Origin: F22 sp963675625 | GTDB lineage: Bacteria; Bacteroidota; Bacteroidia; Bacteroidales; Bacteroidaceae | Direction: 5' to 3' | Length of the DNA stretch: 64,000 nucleotides | NCBI GenBank assembly: GCA_963675625.1 | Contig: OY776497.1 | Location: forward strand, 2,651,690 to 2,715,689 | Shown: in pieces, positions 26,336 to 35,462 of the stretch | Position numbering within the stretch: position 1 is the stretch's first letter | How the letters are laid out: every line of letters begins with the position of its first letter | The notes under the pieces: generated by a model | What the model saw: only the letters and a program-made list of their open reading frames with translations | The model's database searches: none | Told to the model about the DNA's origin: nothing | Translations under genes and position numbers: made by a program

Positions 26336-27325
26336 TTACTTAGCCTTAGCTACTACACCAAATCGACGAGGTTTGATGTACGTATTGATAAGTGGAACAA
26401 ATGCATTCATAATTAATATCGCAAACGACATACCTTCTGGATACGCTCCCCAGTTACGGATCACTACAGTCAACAGACCGATACCCACACCATATAGAAG
26501 CATACCTTGTTTCGACATTGGAGATGTCACATAGTCAGTCGCCATAAAGATAGCACCTAGCATCAAACCACCAGAACTCAACTGTACCAATGGAGACGCA
26601 TAATGATCAGGATTGCCTAGATATAAAAGTCCAGTAAACACAAGCACAGTAGCCAAGATGCTCACAGGGATATGCCATGTGATAATCTTACGCCATAACA
26701 TAAACGCCAAACCTACAAGAAGGGCTAGGGCAGATACCTCACCAAGTGATCCCGCACCAAGATTGTGGAATGAACCCACGAAAAGTTCAAAAGTAGAAGG
26801 CAATTTATCCAAACCAGCTCCCGAAGAGATCGCCTCCTTCATCAAGCTCAATGGCGTTGCCGCAGTTTGACCATCGATACCCATTTCCACTGGCCAAGTA
26901 GTCATCTGTACAGGGAAAGAAAGCAATAGGAACACACGGCCCATAATCGCTGGGTTAAACACGTTATTACCCAATCCCCCGAAAGACATCTTACCGACAC
27001 CGATCGTAAAGATCGCACCGATAATAATGATCCAAGCTGGAAGATTTGATGGCACATTAAAAGCCAGAAGCAAACCAGTCAAGATAGCACTACCATCCGT
27101 GATAGTCAATCGACTGCGCTTCATCAGCCATTTATTAATCACAAACTCTGTAAGCACACAAGCCACTACAGAGGTCAGCAATACGCGCAACGCATCGAAG
27201 CCAAAGAAGACTACCGATAGGATCGTTGCTGGTGCCAATGCAATCAGGACACCATACATATTTTTCGCAATACTGTCTCCACTATGTACGTGAGGAGAGA
27301 GCGATACAACTAATTTCTTACTCAT
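26336..27325 (-). CDS. rnfD: Rnf complex membrane flavoprotein subunit D
   Basis: Polytopic membrane subunit of 329 residues carrying covalent FMN; the likely attachment Thr is in TAATPLSLMKE. The start MSKKLVVSLSPHVHSGDSIAKNMYG is typical, and the ATG at 27325 is chosen over 27397 because the longer form would run into the rnfC coding region. The PEGMSFAILIMNAFVPLI block near the C-terminus is conserved. Confidence 0.94.
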   Translation of the reverse strand: MSKKLVVSLSPHVHSGDSIAKNMYGVLIALAPATILSVVFFGFDALRVLLTSVVACVLTEFVINKWLMKRSRLTITDGSAILTGLLLAFNVPSNLPAWIIIIGAIFTIGVGKMSFGGLGNNVFNPAIMGRVFLLLSFPVQMTTWPVEMGIDGQTAATPLSLMKEAISSGAGLDKLPSTFELFVGSFHNLGAGSLGEVSALALLVGLAFMLWRKIITWHIPVSILATVLVFTGLLYLGNPDHYASPLVQLSSGGLMLGAIFMATDYVTSPMSKQGMLLYGVGIGLLTVVIRNWGAYPEGMSFAILIMNAFVPLINTYIKPRRFGVVAKAK

Positions 27326-27353
27326 TGTTGTTATGGTAATAATGTTTAGGTTC

Positions 27354-28709
27354 TTATTTCTTATTTTCTGCCTCACGAGCAGCTGCTTGACGTGCACGGA
27401 TCAAACCGCCAACTTTCATCTTATTCAAACGACAGTAGTCCGTCAATGGGCGATTGGCTGGACAAACAAACGCACATGAACCACATTCGATACAGTCCAT
27501 AGCATTTTCCTTTTCAGCACGTTCCCAGTCTTGATTCATACCCACTGCCGTTAGCAGATATGGTTCCAATCCCATAGGACAAGCATCGACACACTTTCCA
27601 CAACGAATACAATCCTGCATTTCGCCACGTCTAGTTTCCTTCTCAGTCATGATCAAGATACCCGATGAACCTTTCACAGTAGCAATTTCAAGCGATGAAA
27701 TCGCCTTACCCATCATAGGGCCCCCAGCGATTACCTTGCCAGCATCTTTTGGAAGGCCACCTGCCATATCCACCAGTTGCGACATCGGCGTACCGAAACG
27801 CGCCATAATATTTGAAGGGATAGTTACCGACTTACCAGTAACCGATACAACACGTTCGATCAGCGGTTTATTTTTCATCACCGCTTGATACACCGCATAA
27901 GCCGTAGCCACATTCTGTACCACCGCACCAGTTGTGATAGGCAATTTTCCGCTACCCACTTGTTTACCAAGTACAGCATCGATTAGCTGCTTTTCACCTC
28001 CCTGAGGATATTGCACCTTTAGAGGCACTACCGTCACACCAGGATAGCTTGCAGCCACCTTGGTCATCAACTCGATAGCATCAGGCTTATTATTTTCAAT
28101 ACCGATAAAACCTTTGTTGACCTTCACCGCCTTCATCAGCAGATTGACACCTACTAGAATCTCTTCCGCATGTTCCAGCATCAATTGATGGTCGGCAGTA
28201 AGATACGGTTCACACTCCACCGCATTGATAATCAAGCATTCTGCTTTTTCTCCAGGAGGAGGCATTAATTTGATGTGTGTTGGAAAACAAGCACCACCGA
28301 GTCCCACGATACCCTTATCTTTGACACACTCGATAATTTCCTCACTAGTAAGGCTTGTTTCCTTGACCAATTCTTCGCTACGATCGATATCCTCTAGCCA
28401 CTCATCACCTTCAACCTTGATGATGATACAAGGCTTAGCATAACCACTAGCATCTTGTATAGCATCAATTTTAGTCACTTTACCACTTACTGGCGCATGA
28501 ATCGCCGCAGAGACAAATCCAGCAGGTTCTGCAATTTTTTGTCCCACTTTTACTTCATCACCACGTTGTACGATCGCCTTAGCCGGAGCACCGATATGCT
28601 GGCCAAGCATCACGACAGCTTCTGATGGAAGCGCAGCAGTCGTAATCTGCTGATGAGCCGAGAATTTATTTTCTTCGGGGTGAATTCCACCTATATTAAA
28701 TGTCTTCAT
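27354..28709 (-). CDS. rnfC: Rnf complex NADH-binding Fe-S subunit C
   Basis: Peripheral cytosolic subunit of 451 residues that binds FMN and NADH. The N-terminal GGIHPEENKFSA, the glycine-rich GIVGLGGACFPTHIKL and the NAVECEPYLTADH block are typical. Two 4Fe-4S motifs lie near the C-terminus: CIRCGKCVDACPMGLEP and CIECGSCAFVCPANRP. Length is close to the norm, without the long Ala-rich tail of gammaproteobacterial forms. Confidence 0.96.
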   Translation of the reverse strand: MKTFNIGGIHPEENKFSAHQQITTAALPSEAVVMLGQHIGAPAKAIVQRGDEVKVGQKIAEPAGFVSAAIHAPVSGKVTKIDAIQDASGYAKPCIIIKVEGDEWLEDIDRSEELVKETSLTSEEIIECVKDKGIVGLGGACFPTHIKLMPPPGEKAECLIINAVECEPYLTADHQLMLEHAEEILVGVNLLMKAVKVNKGFIGIENNKPDAIELMTKVAASYPGVTVVPLKVQYPQGGEKQLIDAVLGKQVGSGKLPITTGAVVQNVATAYAVYQAVMKNKPLIERVVSVTGKSVTIPSNIMARFGTPMSQLVDMAGGLPKDAGKVIAGGPMMGKAISSLEIATVKGSSGILIMTEKETRRGEMQDCIRCGKCVDACPMGLEPYLLTAVGMNQDWERAEKENAMDCIECGSCAFVCPANRPLTDYCRLNKMKVGGLIRARQAAAREAENKK

Positions 28710-28725
28710 ATACTATTTAGGATGG

Positions 28726-29688
28726 TTAAGCATTAGATTCTGGTGTCTCTGAAGCTTCCGTCGCTTTGGGTGCTTCCGGAGCTTCTACAGTCTTAGGAGC
28801 CACAGGAGCCTTAGGCGCTTCTGTTGCAGCAGGTGTTTCAGCCTTAGTTACTACTGCCACCTTAGGCTTGCGAGCTGGGAAGTTCACTTCCACAATCGCG
28901 TGGGTAGGGCATACAGCTACACATTTGCGACACAATTTACACTTTTCATAATCGATATACGCCACATTATTGACAAGCGTGATAGCACCGAATGGACATT
29001 CCTTGACACACTTACCGCAACCGATACAACCGATATCACATGCTTTACGTGTTTTAGCTCCTTTATCTTGATTGACACAAGACACATACACTCGACGATT
29101 ATTCTTGCCCTTATTGCGCAACTCGATGATGTTCTTTGGACAAGCCTCTACACAAGCACCACAAGCCGTACATTTATCCTCATCGACTTCAGGTAGACCT
29201 GTTTCAGGGTTCATATGAATCGCATCAAATGTACATGCCGATACACAGTCACCACATCCAAGACATCCATAACTACAATCTGTTTCACCACCATAGGTTA
29301 CCGCAGCAATGGCACAAGTCATCATCCCATCGTATTGCGAAGTGCGAGGACGGTGGTCACAAGACCCCTGGCATCGCACGACAGCCACCTTAGGAGTTGC
29401 TTCTTGCGCTTCCAATCCCATGATACTAGCCACATCGGTCATGACCGGTTGGCCACCCACTGGACAATATAAACCATCAAGACTTTCGGCTCCCGCACAT
29501 GCAGCAGCAAACCCACTACATCCAGGATAACCACAACCACCACAATTGGCTTGAGGTAACACCTCGTTGATTTCCGCAATACGCGGATCTTCATACACAG
29601 CAAAACGCTTACTAGCCACGTATAAGATAGCCGCAGCTATCAGACCAATGGCAGCAATAGCGATCACTGCAATCATAATTCCACTCAT
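28726..29688 (-). CDS. rnfB: Rnf complex ferredoxin-type subunit B
   Basis: Membrane-anchored electron-entry subunit of 320 residues. An N-terminal helix is followed by the 4Fe-4S motif ANCGGCGYPGCSGFA, then a polyferredoxin region with cysteine clusters such as CLGCGDCVSACTF, CTACGACVEACPK, CIGCGKCVKECPF and CKLCRKCVAVCP. A tail of about 50 residues rich in Ala, Pro, Glu and Lys follows the last cluster. The ATG at 29688 is used; a TTG nine bases upstream is in frame. Confidence 0.95.
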   Translation of the reverse strand: MSGIMIAVIAIAAIGLIAAAILYVASKRFAVYEDPRIAEINEVLPQANCGGCGYPGCSGFAAACAGAESLDGLYCPVGGQPVMTDVASIMGLEAQEATPKVAVVRCQGSCDHRPRTSQYDGMMTCAIAAVTYGGETDCSYGCLGCGDCVSACTFDAIHMNPETGLPEVDEDKCTACGACVEACPKNIIELRNKGKNNRRVYVSCVNQDKGAKTRKACDIGCIGCGKCVKECPFGAITLVNNVAYIDYEKCKLCRKCVAVCPTHAIVEVNFPARKPKVAVVTKAETPAATEAPKAPVAPKTVEAPEAPKATEASETPESNA

Positions 29689-29756
29689 AAGAATCAATCA
29701 GTTAATTTATAGGTCAATTTATTATTGTTTTTCACAGCAACGTTTGTCTTATTCCG

Positions 29757-30173
29757 CTATTCAGCTTCAATATGAAAGGCAAACTCTTTTTTAAGCATAA
29801 GCTTAAATCGCGATAATATCAGATAATATACCGCCGTAGCACCCAGTGCCCATCCAGAACCTCTTACTTCCGTCATATGAAGTCCAGCGATGCACAAAAA
29901 GAGCACGCCCACCAACACCACAAAAGGCATGATAAAAGCTAAAAGCACCGCTTTTAGCCCCAATTGCGTACTCCCTATAATTTGTACACGATCGCCCACA
30001 TGCCATTGGCCAGAGTGATCTATAATATCTATTTCGTGTTCTTTGCTTTCTGCACTATTGCACATGCCTTTAGCACTGCAAGACGCACACCCAGTAGTCT
30101 GTAGTATACGCACTATAATATGGGCTCCATCAATAGATTTGATGACCCCCGAATGTGAAATATTTTCTGCCAT
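29757..30173 (-). CDS. RseC/MucC-family protein, first gene of the rnf operon
   Basis: Small membrane protein of 138 residues of the SoxR-reducing/RseC family. The N-terminal soluble part has four Cys in GCASCSAKGMCNSAE, the family's likely Fe-S or redox site. Two transmembrane helices follow (about 70-115). In Bacteroidales this gene normally starts the rnf operon, as here. I start at MAENISHSG (30173); ATG 30179 is also possible. Confidence 0.9.
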   Translation of the reverse strand: MAENISHSGVIKSIDGAHIIVRILQTTGCASCSAKGMCNSAESKEHEIDIIDHSGQWHVGDRVQIIGSTQLGLKAVLLAFIMPFVVLVGVLFLCIAGLHMTEVRGSGWALGATAVYYLILSRFKLMLKKEFAFHIEAE

Positions 30174-30211
30174 AATCATCTTAATTTGCAAAGTCGAGTT
30201 TACAAACAGCG

Positions 30212-30243
30212 CAAATGTAGTAACTTATTAGCATTTCAGCAAA
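30212..30243 (-). promoter_or_regulatory. Promoter of the rseC-rnfBCDGEA operon
   Basis: Minus strand TTTG (30240-30243), 20-base spacer, TACATTTG (30212-30219). This gives a leader of about 30 bases. Confidence 0.7.
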
Positions 30244-30356
30244 AGGAAGCGCCCTTTTTTTCAAGAATAATTTCAAATGAATCGAATAGACGAAATCTTG
30301 ACAAATCCATCTGTCCTTAATACGTGAATAATAGTAAATAAAATTCGTTGTAATGC

Positions 30357-30392
30357 AAAAAAAGTGTGCCCCCATTCACCATGAGAGCACAC
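30357..30392 (-). terminator. Terminator after rlmD
   Basis: Imperfect hairpin with outer stem GTGTGC/GCACAC and, on the minus strand, a run of seven U. Confidence 0.65.
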
Positions 30393-30412
30393 CCTATATT
30401 ATCAGTCTACGA

Positions 30413-31891
30413 CTAATCTTCTTTTTCTTCTTCGGTAGCTGCTTCTTCCACCACCTCCTTAATCAACGGTTCAGGACGTTTCTCAAGCAAGACCACATTT
30501 TCTACATGATGCGTATGTGGGAACATATCCACCGGCTGCACCTTGGCCACGCGATACATATCATCAAGCAATTGTAAGTCGCGTGCTTGCGTAGCTGGAT
30601 TGCAACTCACATACACAATGCGAGTAGGGGCTGCAAAACGCAACACATCAATCACATCTTGATGCATACCAGCTCGTGGAGGATCCGTAATAATGACATC
30701 AGGACGACCATGTTCGGCAATAAATTCCGTCGTCAACATATCCTTCATATCCCCAGCGTAGAACTTTGTATTGTCCAATTTATTGAGCTCTGCATTTACC
30801 TTAGCATCCTCAATAGCCTCAGGCACATACTCTATACCGATCACCTCGCGGCATTGGCGTGCCACAAAATTGGCAATGGTACCCGTTCCAGTGTACAAAT
30901 CATACACCAATTCCTGACCCGTAAGTCCAGCGAAATTACGCGCCACCTTATACAACTCATATGCTTGCTCCGAGTTCGTTTGATAGAACGACTTTGGTCC
31001 GATTTTGAAGCGAAGTCCCTCCATTTCCTCAAACATATGATCCTTTCCACTGAATGTCTCAATATCAAGATCACCGATTGTATCATTCTTCTTATTGTTG
31101 ATCACATACAACAACGATGTAATCTGAGGGAATGTCTCATCGATATAAGCTAGCAGATCCATCATCTGTTGACGTTCTTCCTCCTCGTGCACCTGACAAG
31201 CCAAGATAACCATCAACTCACCCGTTGAACTCGTACGCACGATAATATTGCGCAGCAATCCCACCTGTTGACGGATATCATAAAATGACAAACCATGTTC
31301 ATGTGCATACTGACGAATGCCATTGCGCAACGCATTATTGATATCATCTTGAAGATGACATTCCGTAATATCCAGCACCTTGTCAAAGGCCCCTGAGATA
31401 TGAAATCCCAGACCATCCATCACGTCATACTGCACATTCTCCTTGATCTCCTGTTCCGTAAGCCAACGCTTATTGCTGAACGTAAATTCCAGTTTATTGC
31501 GATAACATTGCGTTTTCGCACTTCCTAGAATAGGAGAGACCTCAGGAAGTTCCACCTTGCCCAATCGAGTCAAGTTGTCCACCACCTGCTGTTGCTTATA
31601 CGCAATCTGCTTGTCATATGGAAGTATCTGCCATTTACAGCCTCCGCACACACCAAAGTGCTTACAGAACGGCTCCACGCGATCTGGACTATACGAATGA
31701 AATTTGACAGCAACCGCCTCTGCGTGCTTTTTCTTTTTTCTTTTTATTTGTAGGTCGACCACATCACCTGGTACCACAAAAGGAACAAATACCACCATAT
31801 CGTCTACACGCACCAGCGATTTACCTTCAGCCGCCACATCCGTAATGGTAATATTTTCCAGTAAAGGAAGAGGTTTGTTTTTTCTTGCCAT
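30413..31891 (-). CDS. rlmD: 23S rRNA (uracil-5-)-methyltransferase RlmD (RumA type)
   Basis: SAM-dependent RNA m5U methyltransferase of 492 residues. The N-terminal TRAM domain is followed by the Fe-S cysteines in CKHFGVCGGCKWQ. The SAM-binding DLYTGTGTIANFVA is followed by DPPRAG and the catalytic Cys in IVYVSCNPATQARDL. The C-terminus is acidic (VVEEAATEEEKED). The exact uridine methylated cannot be told from sequence alone. It ends a likely operon LytM-dxr-rseP-rlmD. Confidence 0.92.
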   Translation of the reverse strand: MARKNKPLPLLENITITDVAAEGKSLVRVDDMVVFVPFVVPGDVVDLQIKRKKKKHAEAVAVKFHSYSPDRVEPFCKHFGVCGGCKWQILPYDKQIAYKQQQVVDNLTRLGKVELPEVSPILGSAKTQCYRNKLEFTFSNKRWLTEQEIKENVQYDVMDGLGFHISGAFDKVLDITECHLQDDINNALRNGIRQYAHEHGLSFYDIRQQVGLLRNIIVRTSSTGELMVILACQVHEEEERQQMMDLLAYIDETFPQITSLLYVINNKKNDTIGDLDIETFSGKDHMFEEMEGLRFKIGPKSFYQTNSEQAYELYKVARNFAGLTGQELVYDLYTGTGTIANFVARQCREVIGIEYVPEAIEDAKVNAELNKLDNTKFYAGDMKDMLTTEFIAEHGRPDVIITDPPRAGMHQDVIDVLRFAAPTRIVYVSCNPATQARDLQLLDDMYRVAKVQPVDMFPHTHHVENVVLLEKRPEPLIKEVVEEAATEEEKED

Positions 31892-31918
31892 TGTTTATTT
31901 AATCAATTGAATCACCCT

Positions 31919-33241
31919 CTAAAAGAAGGCCTTTATAATATCATTTAAGTTTGCATAAATCATCAGCGCAAAGAGTAGGAAGATACCCGCCATCGTAGCC
32001 CATTCCATAAACTTATCGCTTGGTTTGCGTCTCGTTATCATTTCATACAGCAAGAACAATACATGCCCACCGTCCAATGCTGGAATAGGCAGAATATTCA
32101 TAAAACCGAGAATGATACTGATAAACGCCGTCATCTTCCAGAACAAAAACCAGTCCCAAGTAGGAGGGAAGATCTTGGCAATCGTACCAAATCCACCGAC
32201 ACTCTTCGCACCCTTTTCTGTAAACAGATAGCGCAAATCGCTCACATAGCCCTTCAGCGTATTCCAGCCCATGTCTATACCCGCACCCCAGCAGTTCAAC
32301 ACATTGTATCGTTGAGAATCTACAGGTAGATAATCCGTAGCAGGCACACGGTAGATACCCAACATGAAAGGCTTCGCCAATTGCACGTCCGCCTCATGGC
32401 GTTCACCATCTTGCATAAATGCGATAGTAGTCATACCCGTAGAGTCGGCCACCGCCAAGAGTTTTCTTAAGTCCGCATAGGCCGCCACATCGTGTCCGCC
32501 AAACCCTACAACCTCAGCACCCTTCTTCATACCGATACTTTCCGCCAAACTACCCGGCATCACACTGTCCACCTTACAAGGATAGCGATAATCAGCAAAA
32601 GGCTGTTTATCCTCCATCAAGCTCAACATCCAATCCTTAGGGATATTGACAGCCACCTCTTGTCCATCACGAAGCACATATACCTTCTGTGCATTCACGA
32701 TAGCTCTGAGAGATTCACTGTCATACTTGATCAACTTCTGATCATCGGCACGTAACAGCACATCGCCATCGTGAAAGCCGATAGATATAGCCGATTGGTT
32801 GAACGACATCCCCATTGATACCTGATCCAATGGCACATACTTTTCGCCCCATGTCAAAAGAATCATCGAGTAAATCACAAAAGCCGTGATGAAATTGACC
32901 AACACCCCGCCAATCATAATCAATAGACGTTGCCATGCTGGCTTGCTGCGGAATTCCCAAGGCTCTGCAGGCTTAAGCATCTGCTCAGTATCCATCGATT
33001 CATCGATCATCCCAGCAATCTTTACATACCCTCCAAGAGGCAGCCAACCGATCCCCCAGTCCGTATCACTACCTTTTGGTTTGCCGTGAATCAACGCAAA
33101 CCAAGGGTCGAAGAACAAACGGAATTTTTCAACGCGAACTTTAAATAATCGAGCAAAAACGAAGTGACCAAGCTCATGTAGCGTCACAAGAATAGTTAAG
33201 CAAAGCATCAGCTGCAATGCACGAATCAGGATAATGTCCAT
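31919..33241 (-). CDS. rseP: RIP site-2 metalloprotease RseP
   Basis: Membrane zinc protease of the M50B family, 440 residues, that cuts anti-sigma factors or signal peptide remnants within the membrane. The zinc motif HELGH is at residues 22-26, PDZ-like regions occupy the middle, and the third metal-ligand motif is in NILPIPALDGGHVLF. Four hydrophobic segments fit the family. It follows dxr by 47 bases, a linkage seen across bacteria. Confidence 0.95.
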   Translation of the reverse strand: MDIILIRALQLMLCLTILVTLHELGHFVFARLFKVRVEKFRLFFDPWFALIHGKPKGSDTDWGIGWLPLGGYVKIAGMIDESMDTEQMLKPAEPWEFRSKPAWQRLLIMIGGVLVNFITAFVIYSMILLTWGEKYVPLDQVSMGMSFNQSAISIGFHDGDVLLRADDQKLIKYDSESLRAIVNAQKVYVLRDGQEVAVNIPKDWMLSLMEDKQPFADYRYPCKVDSVMPGSLAESIGMKKGAEVVGFGGHDVAAYADLRKLLAVADSTGMTTIAFMQDGERHEADVQLAKPFMLGIYRVPATDYLPVDSQRYNVLNCWGAGIDMGWNTLKGYVSDLRYLFTEKGAKSVGGFGTIAKIFPPTWDWFLFWKMTAFISIILGFMNILPIPALDGGHVLFLLYEMITRRKPSDKFMEWATMAGIFLLFALMIYANLNDIIKAFF

Positions 33242-33288
33242 AGGGGCTATCTTTTTATTTTAAATTCTTATTCATTTATCTATACCTA

Positions 33289-34485
33289 TTACAATCGACC
33301 TATACATTCCGTAGCCCAGCATCTAGCCGCCGCATCCGTCTGCATATAATCTTCCAGCGATGGATGCGCCACAAAATCGACACGTTCCATACACTCCTCA
33401 ATGATATCACTCATCGTCAAGAACGAAATATGACCTGCCAAGAAAGAAGCTACCACCACTTCATTGGCCGCATTCATAATACACGCCGCATTCCCGCCAC
33501 GTTCCATAGCACGATACGCAAGCGCCAGATTGCGGAAACGTTCCAAATCTGGTTTCTCAAATGTCAGAGTAGGGCACTCCCACATATTTAATCTTTCCAA
33601 GCTACTAGGCATACGATTGGGATACGCCAACGCATATAAGATAGGCATACGCATATCGGGCATTCCCATCTGCGCCTTGATACTGCTATCCTTAAACTGC
33701 ACCATCGAATGGATAATACTTTGAGGATGCACTACCGCCTCTATTTTGTCGGGCGACACATTAAAGAGCCATTTCGCCTCAATAATCTCAAACCCTTTGT
33801 TGATCATCGTAGCCGAATCAATTGTGATCTTCGCCCCCATATCCCAGTTGGGATGATTCAGAGCCTGCGCAGGCGTTACCTGACGCATCTCGTCCAGAGA
33901 CAGTGTGCGAAAAGGACCACCCGAAGCCGTCAATATAATCTTCTCAACGCTATTCATATCCTCACCTTGCAGTGCTTGGAATACCGCCGAATGCTCCGAA
34001 TCAACAGGAAGAATCTCCACATGATATCTCTCAGTCAAAGCCATCACCAAGTCGCCAGCCACCACCAGCGTCTCTTTATTGGCCAGCGCAATCTGCTTAT
34101 GCGCCTTAATCGCATTGATAGTAGGGATCAAGCCCGAATAGCCCACCAGTGCCGTTACCACCGTATCGATTTCGGGAGCCGTTACAAGATCCGCAATAGC
34201 CTGCGCACCACCTAGTACCTCCACCTCTGGCATATCAGCCAGTGCATGCTTTAGTTTGATTAAGTGCGCCTCATTAGCGATAGCCACCACTTTAGGGCGA
34301 AATATCCTAGCTTGTTCGATCAAGCGATCCACCCGGTTGTTAGCCGTAATCGCCCATGCCTTATAACAGTCAGGATGGGCCGCCACGATCTCTAGAGTTT
34401 GTTCCCCTATACTTCCTGTCGAACCCAATATAGCCAACCTCTTACACGAGATCGATTCATCTGTAGATTTAGTTGATTTGTTCAT
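33289..34485 (-). CDS. dxr: 1-deoxy-D-xylulose 5-phosphate reductoisomerase
   Basis: NADPH-dependent enzyme of the non-mevalonate isoprenoid pathway, 398 residues. The NADPH motif AILGSTGSIGEQTLE is near residue 18, LANKETLVVAGDLV is conserved, and the active-site region has PVDSEHSAVFQ, TASGGPFR and HPNWDMGAKITIDSATM. Length is normal. It sits in a cluster with rseP and a LytM-like protein gene. Confidence 0.97.
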   Translation of the reverse strand: MNKSTKSTDESISCKRLAILGSTGSIGEQTLEIVAAHPDCYKAWAITANNRVDRLIEQARIFRPKVVAIANEAHLIKLKHALADMPEVEVLGGAQAIADLVTAPEIDTVVTALVGYSGLIPTINAIKAHKQIALANKETLVVAGDLVMALTERYHVEILPVDSEHSAVFQALQGEDMNSVEKIILTASGGPFRTLSLDEMRQVTPAQALNHPNWDMGAKITIDSATMINKGFEIIEAKWLFNVSPDKIEAVVHPQSIIHSMVQFKDSSIKAQMGMPDMRMPILYALAYPNRMPSSLERLNMWECPTLTFEKPDLERFRNLALAYRAMERGGNAACIMNAANEVVVASFLAGHISFLTMSDIIEECMERVDFVAHPSLEDYMQTDAAARCWATECIGRL

Positions 34486-34518
34486 GTGATTACATTCATT
34501 GGCAACAAGCTGGTCGCA

Positions 34519-35337
34519 TTAAAACACGATAATATGTTCCGGGTTGATGGCCTCGCCCTGCTTCCACATAGAGAAATGCAAAATATCTCCATCCGTAAAG
34601 TGCGCCAGTACCTGTCCCGTCGTGACCTTATCCCCCTGCTTGACCAGCATCGTGCCCTGCGCATGATACGACGATACAAAACCCTGTGGATGCTGTATAC
34701 TGATCAAGAAGAATCCCCCTTTCAGCGATTCCGCAATGATCACAGTACCCCCAAGCGTCGCCATAATAGGCTCCTTCTTATCGGCCGTAATCCACACACC
34801 CAGAGCCTTCTCCTGCTTCAAGTCAGGCTTCATCATCAGCCCCCTCAAAGGCGGCATAAATAAAAGCTCATTGCCCTTTACCTTAGCGGTAATGGTTGTT
34901 AAGTTATATTTTTCTCTGGCCTCATATTCCTTTTGAAATTGAGTTTCCAGATATGATTTATCCATTAAAGTATCCTGCTGATATTGCGCCAAACTATCTA
35001 TCGCATTGATGCTATCCAAAGGAATCTCCCCCGACATCACATTTTGGAAATTCGCGATATACTGCTTTTGTACCAGCGCCACCTGCTGCAAACTATCCAA
35101 ACGTAGCGCATTGGTCACAATCTGCTTGCGAGCCGACACATCCAAGTAGCCAGGCAAAAACTGCTTCAATGGCGTCGTAGCGATCAGAAAGAACGTCACG
35201 ACACACAGCGCGGCCACGATAGCTAAGATCCCCATCGTCAGCGAAGCTCGCGAGATACGGAACGAAGTCACCTTGTGCCCATTGATTTCATTGCGTACCG
35301 TAATACGGTAGCGAAAAGCGAAGAGTTTTTTTCTCAT
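34519..35337 (-). CDS. LytM/M23-fold protein without obvious zinc ligands
   Basis: Inner-membrane-anchored protein of 272 residues: a transmembrane helix at about 38-58, a coiled-coil-like linker to about 150, then a LytM (M23) fold. The fold is recognisable from GGTVIIAE, GFVSSYHAQG, VKQGDKVTTGQVLAH and LHFSMWKQGEAINPE. The first-ligand HxxxD region reads LGVWITAD and the HxH motif reads ILH, so at least two zinc ligands are missing. It is probably a non-catalytic amidase activator like EnvC or NlpD rather than a peptidase. The ATG at 35337 precedes the basic RKKLFAFRYRITVRNE start. Confidence 0.82.
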   Translation of the reverse strand: MRKKLFAFRYRITVRNEINGHKVTSFRISRASLTMGILAIVAALCVVTFFLIATTPLKQFLPGYLDVSARKQIVTNALRLDSLQQVALVQKQYIANFQNVMSGEIPLDSINAIDSLAQYQQDTLMDKSYLETQFQKEYEAREKYNLTTITAKVKGNELLFMPPLRGLMMKPDLKQEKALGVWITADKKEPIMATLGGTVIIAESLKGGFFLISIQHPQGFVSSYHAQGTMLVKQGDKVTTGQVLAHFTDGDILHFSMWKQGEAINPEHIIVF

Positions 35338-35426
35338 GTGTCGACAAAAATACGACAAAATAGGGGAAAACAAGCGCTTCGCCCCAACTTTTTTAGCGAA
35401 AGCCGAGCGTTTTCACCGACTTTGAG

Positions 35427-35434
35427 TATATTTG
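35427..35434 (+). promoter_or_regulatory. -7 box of the large TPR-like gene
   Basis: TATATTTG, 28 bases before the start at 35463, in the 125-base gap divergent from the LytM gene. Confidence 0.6.
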
Positions 35435-35462
35435 TGTGCAAATAACGAAAATAAAAATAACT

